A stretch of DNA of 64,000 nt from JACMNW01 sp963708425 (GTDB taxonomy: Bacteria > Pseudomonadota > Alphaproteobacteria > Rhodobacterales > Rhodobacteraceae): contig OY970206.1 of NCBI GenBank assembly GCA_963708425.1, forward strand, positions 3,038,001 to 3,102,000. The letters run 5' to 3'. Position 1 is the first letter of the stretch. Each line of letters opens with the position of its first letter. Below, piece after piece: positions 50,730 to 58,972 of this stretch. Below the pieces are notes generated by a model, which did no database searches, had not been told where the DNA came from, and saw nothing but the letters and a program-made list of their open reading frames with translations. A program made the position numbers and the translations under genes.

Positions 50730-51123
50730 GCCAATGTCCCCACTTCACTGCCATCAGAATGATGTAAAGATGATCACCGCTTAGAAGCTTGTTTACCTTT
50801 GTTGAGCAGTTCTTTGTCGGCAAGCGCAAGCGACCGACTTTCGACGCCTAATCATTTGAATTTAATGAACCTGACACACACTATTCAAAAATCTCTTGGC
50901 AGATGATTGCAGAACCGGCCCAACAAAAGAGCCCTTTTTCTAGCAGAATTAATTGGGCTGACAATCCCGATGAAGAGGTGGGCATTCGACAGACCAATCA
51001 TCCACATTGCTGCGGCTGTCATTGTTCCGACGAGCATCGGTCGCTGGTGTGGCAAAGCATGGGTGGTGTTGCGCGGGGCTTTAGTGCAGTTTTGTCGGCG
51101 CACCTATTTCCGGAGACACCACG
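50730..51123. other. 394-bp gap with no supported gene
   Basis: Several overlapping short frames exist on both strands (for example 50885-51103 minus and 50907-51212 plus), but none resembles a known protein or has a good start. It may contain the promoters of the unknown protein and of the SDR gene. GGAGACACC lies directly before the latter. Confidence 0.4.
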
Positions 51124-51828
51124 ATGACCCCCACAAAAGTTGCCCTTATCACTGCAGGCGGTTCCGGCCTTGGGGCCGATGCGGCACGCAGGTTGGCGGC
51201 GGATGGGTATAGCGTTGGCATCTTGTCATCCTCCGGTAAGGGCGAGGCTTTGGCGGTGGAGCTGGGTGGGGCGGGGGTTACCGGGTCTAATTTGGTGGTC
51301 GCGGATCTTCAGCGGCTGGTTGATCTGGCGATGGAGCGGTGGGGGCGGGTGGATGTGTTGGTGAACTCTGCCGGGCATGGGCCGAAGGGGCCGGTGTTGG
51401 AGATAACCGATGAGACGTGGCATCTGGGGATGGATTTTTACTTGCTGAACGTCATTCGGCCCGCGCGGATGGTGACACCGATCATGGTGGCGCAAGGGGG
51501 CGGGGCGATTATTAACATCTCCAGCGCTGTGGCGTTCGAGCCGGATCCGCAGTTTCCAATCTCGGCTGTATTTCGGGCGGGATTGGCGAGTTTCACCAAG
51601 CTGTTTGCGGATAAGTACGCGGCGCAGAACGTGCGGATGAACAACGTGTTGCCGGGGTTTATCGACAGTTTGCCGGAAGTTGAGGACAGGCGCGCACGGG
51701 TGCCGATGGGGCGCTATGGCAAGGCGAGCGAAGTGTCGGGCTTGATTTCCTATCTGGCGTCGGATGACGGCGCTTATATGACCGGGCAGAACCTGCGGAT
51801 TGATGGCGGTTTGACGAGGTCGGTCTGA
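51124..51828 (+). CDS. SDR-family protein with a degenerate active site
   Basis: 234 residues of the short-chain dehydrogenase family. The NAD(P) loop is ALITAGGSGLGADAARRLA and the substrate-loop PGFIDSLPEVEDRRARVPMG is followed by SDDGAYMTGQNLRIDGGLTRS. The catalytic YxxxK is not present: the aligned positions in FPISAVFRAGLASFTK read S and R. The Ser before it (NISSAV) remains. The protein may have lost or altered redox activity, or use another mechanism. It is monocistronic, 57 bp before the SulP transporter. Confidence 0.88.
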   Translation: MTPTKVALITAGGSGLGADAARRLAADGYSVGILSSSGKGEALAVELGGAGVTGSNLVVADLQRLVDLAMERWGRVDVLVNSAGHGPKGPVLEITDETWHLGMDFYLLNVIRPARMVTPIMVAQGGGAIINISSAVAFEPDPQFPISAVFRAGLASFTKLFADKYAAQNVRMNNVLPGFIDSLPEVEDRRARVPMGRYGKASEVSGLISYLASDDGAYMTGQNLRIDGGLTRSV

Positions 51829-51885
51829 TTTGAGGGGCATTCGATGGGCATTGTTACTACGCGCTTGCCGACGTAGCGTCGCGCC

Positions 51886-53148
51886 ATGACGCCGAAGTTG
51901 CTGACCACGCTGCGCACCTATACCGGGCGCTTGTTCCTAGCCGATCTGATCGCCGGGGTGACTGTGGCGATGGTGGCTATTCCGCTTAGCATTGCAATTG
52001 CCATCGCGTCTGAGGCCGATCCTGCGAAAGGGTTGGTGACGGCGATTGTGGGTGGGTTTCTGGTGTCGCTGTTGGGCGGTAGCCGAGTGCAGATTGGCGG
52101 GCCCACGGGGGCGTTTATTGTTGTGGTGTTCGGCATTGTCGCCACCTATGGCTATGATGGGTTGGTGTTGGCCACGCTTATGGCGGGGATCATTCTGCTG
52201 ATCGCCGGGGTTTTGCGGGCGGGCAGTCTGGTGGCCTATGTGCCGGAGCCGGTGGTGAACGGTTTTACCATTGGTATCGGCATTATCATTGCGACCAGTC
52301 AGTTGAAGGATTTGCTGGGGCTTTCGATCAGCGCAGTGCCAGCGGAGTTTCTGGAGAAGACCGAGGCGTTGTGGGGTGCGCGGGGCAGTTTTAGTGCAGT
52401 GGCCTTTGCGGTTGGTGCGGCGACGATGGCGTTGATCGTGCTGTTGCGCCGGCTTTTGCCGCGGTTTCCGGGGTTGATTGTGGCGGTGGGGGTAACCTCG
52501 GCCTTTGTGGCCTTGGCGGATTTGCCGGTGGATACGCTGTTTTCGCGGTTTGGGGCGTTGCCGGACCGGCTGCCGATGCCGTCTTTACCAGAGGTATCCG
52601 TGGCGCGGGTGGTTGAATTGTTGCCCTCGGCGTTTGTGATTGCTTTTTTGGCGGCGGTGGAATCGCTGTTGTCGGCAATGGTGGCGGACCGGATGATTGA
52701 AGGGCAACACCGGCCCAATGCGGAAGTGATGGCACAGGGGTTTGCCAATATCGGGTCGGCGTTGTTTGGCGGCATGCCTGCGACCGGGGCGATTGCGCGG
52801 ACGGCGACGAATGTTCGGGCCGGGGGCAAGACGCCCGTGGCGGGGCTGGTGCATGCCGTGGCGATTTTGGCGGTGATGATGCTGGCGGCCCCGCTGGCGG
52901 GATATCTGGCGATGCCGGCGTTGGCGGGGCTGTTGATCTTGACCGCGTGGAATATGACAGAGCCGCATAAATGGCGGCATTATATGGCGGGGCGGGTGTC
53001 GGACCGTGTGTTGCTGGTGCTGACGCTGGGGCTGACAGTGGTGGTGGATCTGACGGTGGCGATTGGGGTCGGTGTGGCGCTTGGGTTGGCGCTGCGGATG
53101 GCAAGGCGGGGCGTGCCACCGGCAGATTGGTCGGAGCCGGAGAGGTAG
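51886..53148 (+). CDS. SulP-family anion transporter without STAS domain
   Basis: 420 residues in the inner membrane with about 12 hydrophobic segments. SulP motifs are FLADLIAGVTVAMVAIPLSI, GGSRVQIGGPTGAFIVVVFG and QGFANIGSALFGGMPATGAIARTATNVRAG, landmarks of the UraA-like fold. Standard SulP proteins are 500-580 residues with a C-terminal STAS domain; here the protein stops right after the last membrane helix (LALRMARRGVPPADWSEPER). The substrate may be sulfate, bicarbonate or a dicarboxylate. Confidence 0.9.
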   Translation: MTPKLLTTLRTYTGRLFLADLIAGVTVAMVAIPLSIAIAIASEADPAKGLVTAIVGGFLVSLLGGSRVQIGGPTGAFIVVVFGIVATYGYDGLVLATLMAGIILLIAGVLRAGSLVAYVPEPVVNGFTIGIGIIIATSQLKDLLGLSISAVPAEFLEKTEALWGARGSFSAVAFAVGAATMALIVLLRRLLPRFPGLIVAVGVTSAFVALADLPVDTLFSRFGALPDRLPMPSLPEVSVARVVELLPSAFVIAFLAAVESLLSAMVADRMIEGQHRPNAEVMAQGFANIGSALFGGMPATGAIARTATNVRAGGKTPVAGLVHAVAILAVMMLAAPLAGYLAMPALAGLLILTAWNMTEPHKWRHYMAGRVSDRVLLVLTLGLTVVVDLTVAIGVGVALGLALRMARRGVPPADWSEPER

Positions 53149-53152
53149 TTTG

Positions 53153-53533
53153 CTAGAAAATACCCTGCGCTGCGATCATCAGCACGCCCATGGCGATGAC
53201 GTAGCTTGCGTCAATCAGCGCGGCCTTGGGGCTTTTCTGGCTGTAAAGCGACCCGGAGAGTTGCAACGCAGCGATGGCGAGGATGAGAAACACGGCGGTG
53301 AAAAGTGCGTCAATCGTCGCCGTAGCGCCGATTACCCAAGACAACAGGAAGGTGCCCAAGGCCTGAACGGCGGTTGGGAAAACGGGAATGCGGGCCGGGG
53401 GTTGTAGGCCGTGGCTGCCAGCGGACCAGGTCTTACCAAAGAGTGGCCCGAACCATGCAATACCAAGTGCGAAGGCGGCGGCAGCGCCCACCAAGACCGC
53501 GATCCAATTCACTGACATCAATATTTCATCCAT
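53153..53533 (-). CDS. DUF1761 membrane protein
   Basis: 126 residues with four hydrophobic segments (WIAVLVGAAAAFALGIAWF, ALGTFLLSWVIGATATI, ALFTAVFLILAIAALQLSG, YVIAMGVLMIAAQGI). It matches DUF1761, small membrane proteins of unknown function. It is last in the leftward ArsR-SRPBCC-DUF1761 operon, starting 12 bp after the SRPBCC stop. Confidence 0.85.
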   Translation of the reverse strand: MDEILMSVNWIAVLVGAAAAFALGIAWFGPLFGKTWSAGSHGLQPPARIPVFPTAVQALGTFLLSWVIGATATIDALFTAVFLILAIAALQLSGSLYSQKSPKAALIDASYVIAMGVLMIAAQGIF

Positions 53534-53545
53534 ATTCGGGTTCCT

Positions 53546-53965
53546 TTACGAGAAAATTGCGTCGAGTTTGCCCAGAATGCCGTTCCAGCCCTGCGTGTGA
53601 TTGTCGCGGCTTTCTTCGGAGAGGAATTTGACGTGGGTCAGCACGACTTCGGTACCACCCGGGACGGGGTTGAATACCAGTTCAACCTGGGTGTCGGGGG
53701 CGGACCATGGGGCCTCCCATGTGAAGACGATGCGGGAATGAGGCGTGAGTTCCTTGTAGGTGCCTTCGTGCGGCAGGTCTTTGTCGGCGACCATCATCAC
53801 GAAAAAGCGCCCCCCGACGCGGGCATCGGCGCGGGCTTCGCGGACGTGCATATCGGGGCGGGGCGACATGAAACGGGTCATTTTGGCAGGGTCGAGCCAG
53901 GCGTTGTAGACCTGTTCGGGGGTGGCCTTGATGGTGCGGCGGCAGGTGAGGGAAAGGTCAGTCAT
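53546..53965 (-). CDS. SRPBCC (AHSA1-type) protein
   Basis: 139 residues from ATG 53965. The START-like SRPBCC fold is seen in SLTCRRTIKATPEQVYNAWL, VGGRFFVMMVADK, GTYKELTPHSRIVFTWEAPW and FLSEESRDNHTQGWNGILGKL. AHSA1-type members bind small hydrophobic ligands. The start overlaps the ArsR stop by 8 bp. ArsR-SRPBCC pairs are common. The ligand is unknown. Confidence 0.9.
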   Translation of the reverse strand: MTDLSLTCRRTIKATPEQVYNAWLDPAKMTRFMSPRPDMHVREARADARVGGRFFVMMVADKDLPHEGTYKELTPHSRIVFTWEAPWSAPDTQVELVFNPVPGGTEVVLTHVKFLSEESRDNHTQGWNGILGKLDAIFS

Positions 53966-54302
53966 CGTGTGCATCCTTTGTAATGAGGGCATCAAGTGCT
54001 TCGAGGCGTTGGTCCCAGATGGATCGCAGGGCTGCGAACCAGCGGTCAATTTCGGCAAGCGGGGCCATCTGAACCTCGATCAGATGTTCGCGCCATTGAG
54101 TGCGGCGGCTGACCAGACCGGCGCTTTCCAGCACCATGATGTGCTTCGAAACCGCGTTCAGGCTGATGTCGAAGCGGGCGGCAATTTCGGTAACGCGGGC
54201 GGGGCCTTCTTGCGCCAGATGAGTCAGGATTGCGCGGCGCGTCGGATCGCTCGCGGCTTTCAGGATTTGGGTTAGCGGGTCTGCGTCGATTCGTTCAACC
54301 AT
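53958..54302 (-). CDS. ArsR-family winged-helix regulator
   Basis: 114 residues with the ArsR wHTH (about 10-85; ILKAASDPTRRAILTHLAQEG, VTEIAARFDISLNAVSKHIMVL, LVSRRTQWREHLIEV). It lacks the metal-binding CxC motif of arsenic sensors, so a non-metal signal is likely. The start codon lies inside the first of two 18-bp repeats that look like its operator. It heads the operon with SRPBCC and DUF1761. Confidence 0.92.
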   Translation of the reverse strand: MVERIDADPLTQILKAASDPTRRAILTHLAQEGPARVTEIAARFDISLNAVSKHIMVLESAGLVSRRTQWREHLIEVQMAPLAEIDRWFAALRSIWDQRLEALDALITKDAHDD

Positions 54303-54351
54303 ATGGATGAATTACACTAGCTGGGGTTATCAGTCAACCATTTGGATGAAT
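54295..54351 (-). promoter_or_regulatory. Two 18-bp direct repeats at the arsR start (probable operator)
   Basis: TCAACCATATGGATGAAT (54295-54312) and TCAACCATTTGGATGAAT (54334-54351) differ at one base and are 39 bp apart. The first covers the arsR start codon. Each contains the near-palindrome CCA(T/A)(A/T)TGG, a plausible dimer site. Confidence 0.7.
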
Positions 54352-54428
54352 GATTGACTTGCGCGACCTTGTGCCCCTTGAACCGCCGTTGGCCTACGCC
54401 TAGTCTGCGCCAAAACCTGGAGGCCGGA

Positions 54429-55592
54429 ATGGCAGGCAAGCGCAGTATTTTCGAAGAGGTTGGGGCGGTGCCGGTGGTGACACCGCAGGCTGGCGTCATT
54501 GATGCGCGCGGGCATGGGGCAAGGGCCGGGATCAGGCTTTGGCTGATGGTGCTGTTCGCGCTTGTAGTGGTGATGATTGTGGTGGGTGGGTTGACGCGGC
54601 TGACCGATAGCGGGCTGTCGATTACCACGTGGAAGCCGATTTCGGGGATGCTGCCACCGATGAGCGATGCGGACTGGGCGGCGGAATTCGCGGCGTATCA
54701 GGCGACGCCGGAATATGCGCTGCAAAACAAGGGCATGACGATGGAGGCGTTCAGGACCATCTTTTGGTGGGAATGGGGGCATCGGTTTTTGGGGCGGGTG
54801 ATTGGGCTGGTTTGGGCAGCGGGGTTTGTGGGCTTTCTGGTGGCGCGGAAAATTCCGATGGGCTGGACGCAAAAGTTGCTGCTGATCGGGGTGTTGATCG
54901 GGGTGCAGGGGGTGATTGGCTGGTGGATGGTGTCATCAGGGCTGACCGGGCAGATGGTCGATGTGGCGTCGTATCGGTTGGCTACGCATCTGGGGTTGGC
55001 GTTTGTGATTTTGGGGCTGATCGCGTGGGCGGTATTTCTGCTGGGGCGGCGTGAGACGGATTTGATGCAGGCGCGGCGGGGGCGGGAAGATAAGCTGTTT
55101 CGGCTATCGACTGGCTTGATGCATTTTGCGTTTTTGCAGGTGCTGCTGGGCGCGCTGGTGGCGGGGATTGATGCGGGGCGGGGGTTTCCAACCTGGCCAT
55201 TGATGAACGGGCAGTTTTTTCCGGCGGACGCGTTTTATGTGCCGGATGCGGCGGGCGGCGTAAAGCCGGTTTGGACGGCGTTTTTCGAGAATCCGGGCCT
55301 CGTGCAGTTCATTCACCGGATGTCGGGGTATTTGCTGTTTATTTTTGGTGTGGTGGTTTGGCTGCGCGGGCGCAAGTCGGCTTATCTGGCGACGCGAAAC
55401 GCCAATAACGCTGTGATTGCGATGATGATCATACAAGTGGGGTTGGGTATTGCGGCTGTCTTGACGGCGGCGCAGTTGCACAGCGCGATCACGCATCAGG
55501 TGGGAGCGGTCATTTTGTGGGTGTTGATCTTGCGGGCGCGCTATTTGGCAAATTACCCGATAGCGGGATCTATTCGAAAGGGAACGGCATGA
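54429..55592 (+). CDS. ctaA: Haem A synthase CtaA
   Basis: Oxidises the C8 methyl of haem O to give haem A for cytochrome c oxidase; inner membrane. The 387 residues have eight hydrophobic segments, with LWLMVLFALVVVMIVVGGLTRLTDSGLSITTW (quoted as overlapping landmarks), WWEWGHRFLGRVIG, LATHLGLAFVILG, QFIHRMSGYLLF and HSAITHQVGAVILWV. The four haem-ligand His positions are present. The start at 54429 follows GGAGG. The stop overlaps the carboxypeptidase start by 4 bp. Confidence 0.95.
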   Translation: MAGKRSIFEEVGAVPVVTPQAGVIDARGHGARAGIRLWLMVLFALVVVMIVVGGLTRLTDSGLSITTWKPISGMLPPMSDADWAAEFAAYQATPEYALQNKGMTMEAFRTIFWWEWGHRFLGRVIGLVWAAGFVGFLVARKIPMGWTQKLLLIGVLIGVQGVIGWWMVSSGLTGQMVDVASYRLATHLGLAFVILGLIAWAVFLLGRRETDLMQARRGREDKLFRLSTGLMHFAFLQVLLGALVAGIDAGRGFPTWPLMNGQFFPADAFYVPDAAGGVKPVWTAFFENPGLVQFIHRMSGYLLFIFGVVVWLRGRKSAYLATRNANNAVIAMMIIQVGLGIAAVLTAAQLHSAITHQVGAVILWVLILRARYLANYPIAGSIRKGTA

Positions 55593-57073
55593 CTGCCAAT
55601 AACTCGGCTTTTGCCGATCTGATGGCGTTTCAGCGGGAAACTGAGGCTTTGGGCCAAGTGGCCGGGCGTTTGGGGTGGGATCAGGAAACGGTGATGCCGA
55701 AGGGGGCGGCAGATCAGCGCAGCGAGGAAATCGCGGCGTTGGAGGGCGTGTTGCACGCGCGGCGGACAGATGCGCGGATTGCAGGTTGGCTGGATGCGGC
55801 GGCACCGGGGGACGGTGTGGGGCTGGCGCAGTTGCGGCACATTCGGCGCAGTTATACGCGGACGATGAAGGTTCCGGCGGATTTGGCGCAGGCACTGGCG
55901 CGGTTGACCTCGCGGGCGCAGGGGCTTTGGGCGCAGGCGCGGGCGGCGGAGGATGTGGCATCGTTTTTGCCGACGCTGGCTAAGGTGATCCGGCTGAAGC
56001 GGCAAGAAGCGGCGGCGCTGGCGCAGGGCGGTGATCTGTATGATGCGTTGATTGATGATTATGAACCCGAGGCGACAGCGGCGACTTTGGGGGCGATGTT
56101 TGATGCGATGCGGCCTAGGTTGGTTGCGTTGCGGTCGGCAGTTTTGGGGGCCGAGCATCAGCCGGCCGGGTTGACCGGCAGCTATCCGGCTGAAGGCCAG
56201 ATGGCGGTGGCGCGGGATTTGGCGGCGGCGTTTGGCTATGATTGGGAATTTGGCAGGATGGATCTGGCGGTGCATCCGTTTTCGTCAGGCTCTGGCCGTG
56301 ATGTGCGGATCACGACGCGGGTGGTGGAACGCGATCCTTTCAACTGTTTTTATTCGACCATCCACGAGGTGGGCCATGCCTGCTATGAATTGGGCATTGA
56401 TCCGGCCTATGGGCTGACACCGATCGGGCAGGGCGTATCGATGGGGGTGCATGAAAGCCAAAGCCGGATTTACGAGAATCAACTGGGGCGGTCGCGGGCG
56501 TTTACCGGCTGGATATTTGGCCGGATGGCCAAGCAGTTTGACAGCGTTGGCGTGGACGATGCCGAAGCGTTTTACAGTGCGGTCAACCGCGTGCGGTCTG
56601 GCTTTGTTCGGACCGAGGCGGACGAGATCCATTACAATTTGCACATCATGATGCGGTTCGATCTGGAACGTGCGTTGATGCAAGGCGACTTGGTGGTTGG
56701 CGATCTGGAGGCCGCTTGGAACGACCGTTTCAAGGCCGATTTCGGGGTGGCGGTGGATCGCCCGTCGCATGGCATGTTGCAAGATGTGCATTGGTCTTGT
56801 GGGCTGTTCGGCTATTTCCCGACCTATAGTTTGGGCAATGTCTATGCGGGCTGTTTGCACAAGGCGTTGCGTCAGGCAGTGCCGGATCTGGATGCGCAAT
56901 TGGCGCGTGGTGATGCGTCGGCGGCAACCGGGTGGTTGCAGGCGAATGTGCAGCAACACGGGGGGCTGTATACACCGTTTGAGACAGTGCAGCGGGCGTG
57001 CGGCTTTGCCCCTACTGAAGCGCCCTTGCTGGATTATCTGGAGGCGAAGTACCGCGATCTGTACCGGCTTTAG
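55589..57073 (+). CDS. M32-family zinc carboxypeptidase (Taq-type)
   Basis: 494-residue metallocarboxypeptidase that removes C-terminal residues. The zinc motif HEVGH is at 259-263, the M32 HES motif is at 288-290 (GVHESQSRIYEN), and the N-terminal LGWDQETVMPKGAADQRSEE is a family landmark. The start at 55589 is chosen for the ATGA overlap with ctaA. Coupling to haem A synthase is unexpected functionally. Confidence 0.94.
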   Translation: MTANNSAFADLMAFQRETEALGQVAGRLGWDQETVMPKGAADQRSEEIAALEGVLHARRTDARIAGWLDAAAPGDGVGLAQLRHIRRSYTRTMKVPADLAQALARLTSRAQGLWAQARAAEDVASFLPTLAKVIRLKRQEAAALAQGGDLYDALIDDYEPEATAATLGAMFDAMRPRLVALRSAVLGAEHQPAGLTGSYPAEGQMAVARDLAAAFGYDWEFGRMDLAVHPFSSGSGRDVRITTRVVERDPFNCFYSTIHEVGHACYELGIDPAYGLTPIGQGVSMGVHESQSRIYENQLGRSRAFTGWIFGRMAKQFDSVGVDDAEAFYSAVNRVRSGFVRTEADEIHYNLHIMMRFDLERALMQGDLVVGDLEAAWNDRFKADFGVAVDRPSHGMLQDVHWSCGLFGYFPTYSLGNVYAGCLHKALRQAVPDLDAQLARGDASAATGWLQANVQQHGGLYTPFETVQRACGFAPTEAPLLDYLEAKYRDLYRL

Positions 57074-57076
57074 GGT

Positions 57077-57868
57077 TTAGGCCTGCCAATCAGGTGGTCG
57101 CTTTTCCAGGAAGGCGGCTATGCCTTCGTCGGTATCGCGCCAGAGCATGTTTTCGACCATGACGGCGGCGGTGTTATTGTAAGCATCGGGCAGGGGCATG
57201 TTGATTTGATCGTAGAAGGCGCGTTTGCCGATTTTGACGGCGGGGCCAAGCTTCGCGGCGATGGTTTCGGCGAGGGTCTGGGTTTCGGCGCTTAGGGCAT
57301 CATGGGCGACGTGGCGGTTGATCAGGCCAACCTCGACCGCGCGTGTGGTGTCGATAAACTGGCCGGTGGTCAGCATTTCGAAGGCCACCTTTCGGGGCAC
57401 ATTGCGCGACAGGGCGACCATCGGGGTGGAGCAGAACAGGCCGATGTTGACGCCGTTGACGCCGAACCTGGTGCTGGTGGCGGCGACGGCCATGTCGCAG
57501 GAGGCGACCAACTGGCAACCAGCGGCGGTGGCGATGCCGTGAACCTGGGCGATGACTGGCTGGGGCAGGGCCGGGATCATTTGCATGACATCGGCGCAGC
57601 GTTTGAACAGATCGGCGAAATAGGCGCGGCCATGGTCGGGGCCAGTGCGACCCGACTGCATTTCGCGCAAATCTTGGCCGGCGCAGAAGGCTTTGCCAGC
57701 ACCTTTCAGGATGACGACGCGGATAGTGGGATCGATGGCAAGCTTGGTGAATTCGGCGGCGAGGGCGGCCAGCATCGCATCGGACAGGGCATTCAGCTTT
57801 TGCGGGGCGTTCAGCGTCAGGTGGGCAATTAACCCTACGTCACGGCGGATTAGAATGTCTTCGGTCAT
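57077..57868 (-). CDS. Enoyl-CoA hydratase/isomerase (crotonase family)
   Basis: 263 residues from ATG 57868, just before the conserved region; upstream codons are the thioesterase gene in antisense. Crotonase-fold motifs: LTLNAPQKLNALSDAMLAAL, LKGAGKAFCAGQDLREM, VIAQVHGIATAAGCQLVASCDMAVA in part, and GVNGVNIGLFCSTPMVALSR. The AGCQLVASCD segment forms the oxyanion hole. The AGC...S pattern and GLFCSTPM resemble enoyl-CoA hydratase-like proteins with an altered Glu pair, so the reaction is uncertain. It is 3 bp from the carboxypeptidase stop and convergent with it. Confidence 0.88.
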   Translation of the reverse strand: MTEDILIRRDVGLIAHLTLNAPQKLNALSDAMLAALAAEFTKLAIDPTIRVVILKGAGKAFCAGQDLREMQSGRTGPDHGRAYFADLFKRCADVMQMIPALPQPVIAQVHGIATAAGCQLVASCDMAVAATSTRFGVNGVNIGLFCSTPMVALSRNVPRKVAFEMLTTGQFIDTTRAVEVGLINRHVAHDALSAETQTLAETIAAKLGPAVKIGKRAFYDQINMPLPDAYNNTAAVMVENMLWRDTDEGIAAFLEKRPPDWQA

Positions 57869-57925
57869 CTTGTCATCCTTGCGCTTTGCGGGAACTCTAG
57901 GCGAGGAACCAAAGCGAGGGAAGTG

Positions 57926-58354
57926 ATGGCGCTTGAAATGGACAAGGCGGCGTTGATGGCGTTTCTGGCGCGTGATTTTACCGAAGTGGCAGATGATTTC
58001 GTGGTGGACCGGGCGGACGAGACCGGCGTTGATCTGCGATTTCGGGTGGATGCGCGGCATCTGCGGCCCGGTAGCACAGTATCGGGGCCGACGATCTTTG
58101 CGCTGGCGGATGTGGCGGTCTACTTGGCAATCTTGTCGCGCATCGGGCCGAAGGCGCTGACGGTGACTACCAGCGCGTCGATTGATTTTCTGCGCAAGCC
58201 GGCGGCGGGCCGCGACATTATCGGCACTGCCCGCATCCTGAAGCTGGGGCGGGTTCTGGCCGTGGGGGATGTGCTGATTTATTCAGAAGGCGTGGCAGAC
58301 CCGGTGGCCCGCGCCAGCATGACCTATTCGATCCCGCCCAAGCCATTAGCCTGA
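57926..58354 (+). CDS. PaaI-type hotdog thioesterase
   Basis: 142 residues from ATG 57926. Hot-dog fold: LRPGSTVSGPTIFALADVAVYLAIL holds the active-site region, then VTTSASIDFLRKPAAGRDI and TARILKLGRVLAVGDVLIYSEG. It is probably an acyl-CoA thioesterase of the PaaI group, divergent from the enoyl-CoA hydratase by 57 bp. The pair may act on the same CoA esters. GAGGGAAG is the ribosome site. Confidence 0.87.
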   Translation: MALEMDKAALMAFLARDFTEVADDFVVDRADETGVDLRFRVDARHLRPGSTVSGPTIFALADVAVYLAILSRIGPKALTVTTSASIDFLRKPAAGRDIIGTARILKLGRVLAVGDVLIYSEGVADPVARASMTYSIPPKPLA

Positions 58355-58365
58355 GAGGGCAGGCC

Positions 58366-58737
58366 TCAGGACTTTTTCAGGGTGAAGTTGCCTTCGATTG
58401 TGGCACCGTTTTCGATGGTGACTGTGGAATACGTGACATCGGCAGCAACATGCGCCGAGGCGCGCAACGTTAGCCCTTCGGTGGCGATTTTGCCGTCGAG
58501 GCGGCCACGCACTTCAACCGTTTCGGCGCGCACGGTGCCGCTGAAGCGGCCTTCGCCACCAATGATGACGCCATGTGCGATAATGTTGCCGTCAACTTCG
58601 CCCAAAATCTCGATCGAGCCACCGGAGCTTACCTCACCCACAATCTTCAGGTCGGCTGCCAGCACGGATTTGTTGGCATTCGAACCAGCGGCGGGTTTAG
58701 GTGGTGCCGAGGTGGGGTCTGCAGTCTTGTTGAACAT
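58366..58737 (-). CDS. Bactofilin (polymer-forming cytoskeletal protein)
   Basis: 123 residues. The central bactofilin beta-helix domain (about 25-118) shows repeating glycine-spaced strands: LKIVGEVSSGGSIEILGEVDG, GVIIGGEGRFSGTVRAETVEV, VRGRLDGKIATEGLTLRAS and ADVTYSTVTIENGATIEGNF. A short Lys-rich tail follows. Bactofilins form filaments that place cell-wall enzymes. The usual M23 peptidase partner is not next to it. Confidence 0.93.
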   Translation of the reverse strand: MFNKTADPTSAPPKPAAGSNANKSVLAADLKIVGEVSSGGSIEILGEVDGNIIAHGVIIGGEGRFSGTVRAETVEVRGRLDGKIATEGLTLRASAHVAADVTYSTVTIENGATIEGNFTLKKS

Positions 58738-58972
58738 GGTCTATCCCCTCTTGGCTCTGGGCGTGTGGCCCATGAGCGCTTTTGCCATCATAGAGGCCAA
58801 ACCACAAGAGCGGGTCAAGGGTCGCAAAACCGGGGCGGCGGATTTTCCCCGCATTGTGATGCGCCAATGACAGAGCGGGTTTGGGCGTGACAGCGCGCGT
58901 ACGGGGCGGCATATTCGCTGCCTGATGCACGGGTGAGCAGGCTTTGTCCGCCCCGAAGTATGGAGAGACTGA

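Noticed and set aside
50885..51212. Overlapping short frames on both strands before the SDR gene
   Set aside because: None has a convincing start or a known family, and they exclude each other.
55104..55961. Long minus-strand frame opposite ctaA and the carboxypeptidase
   Set aside because: Pro/Ala/Ser-rich shadow of two clearly identified plus-strand genes.
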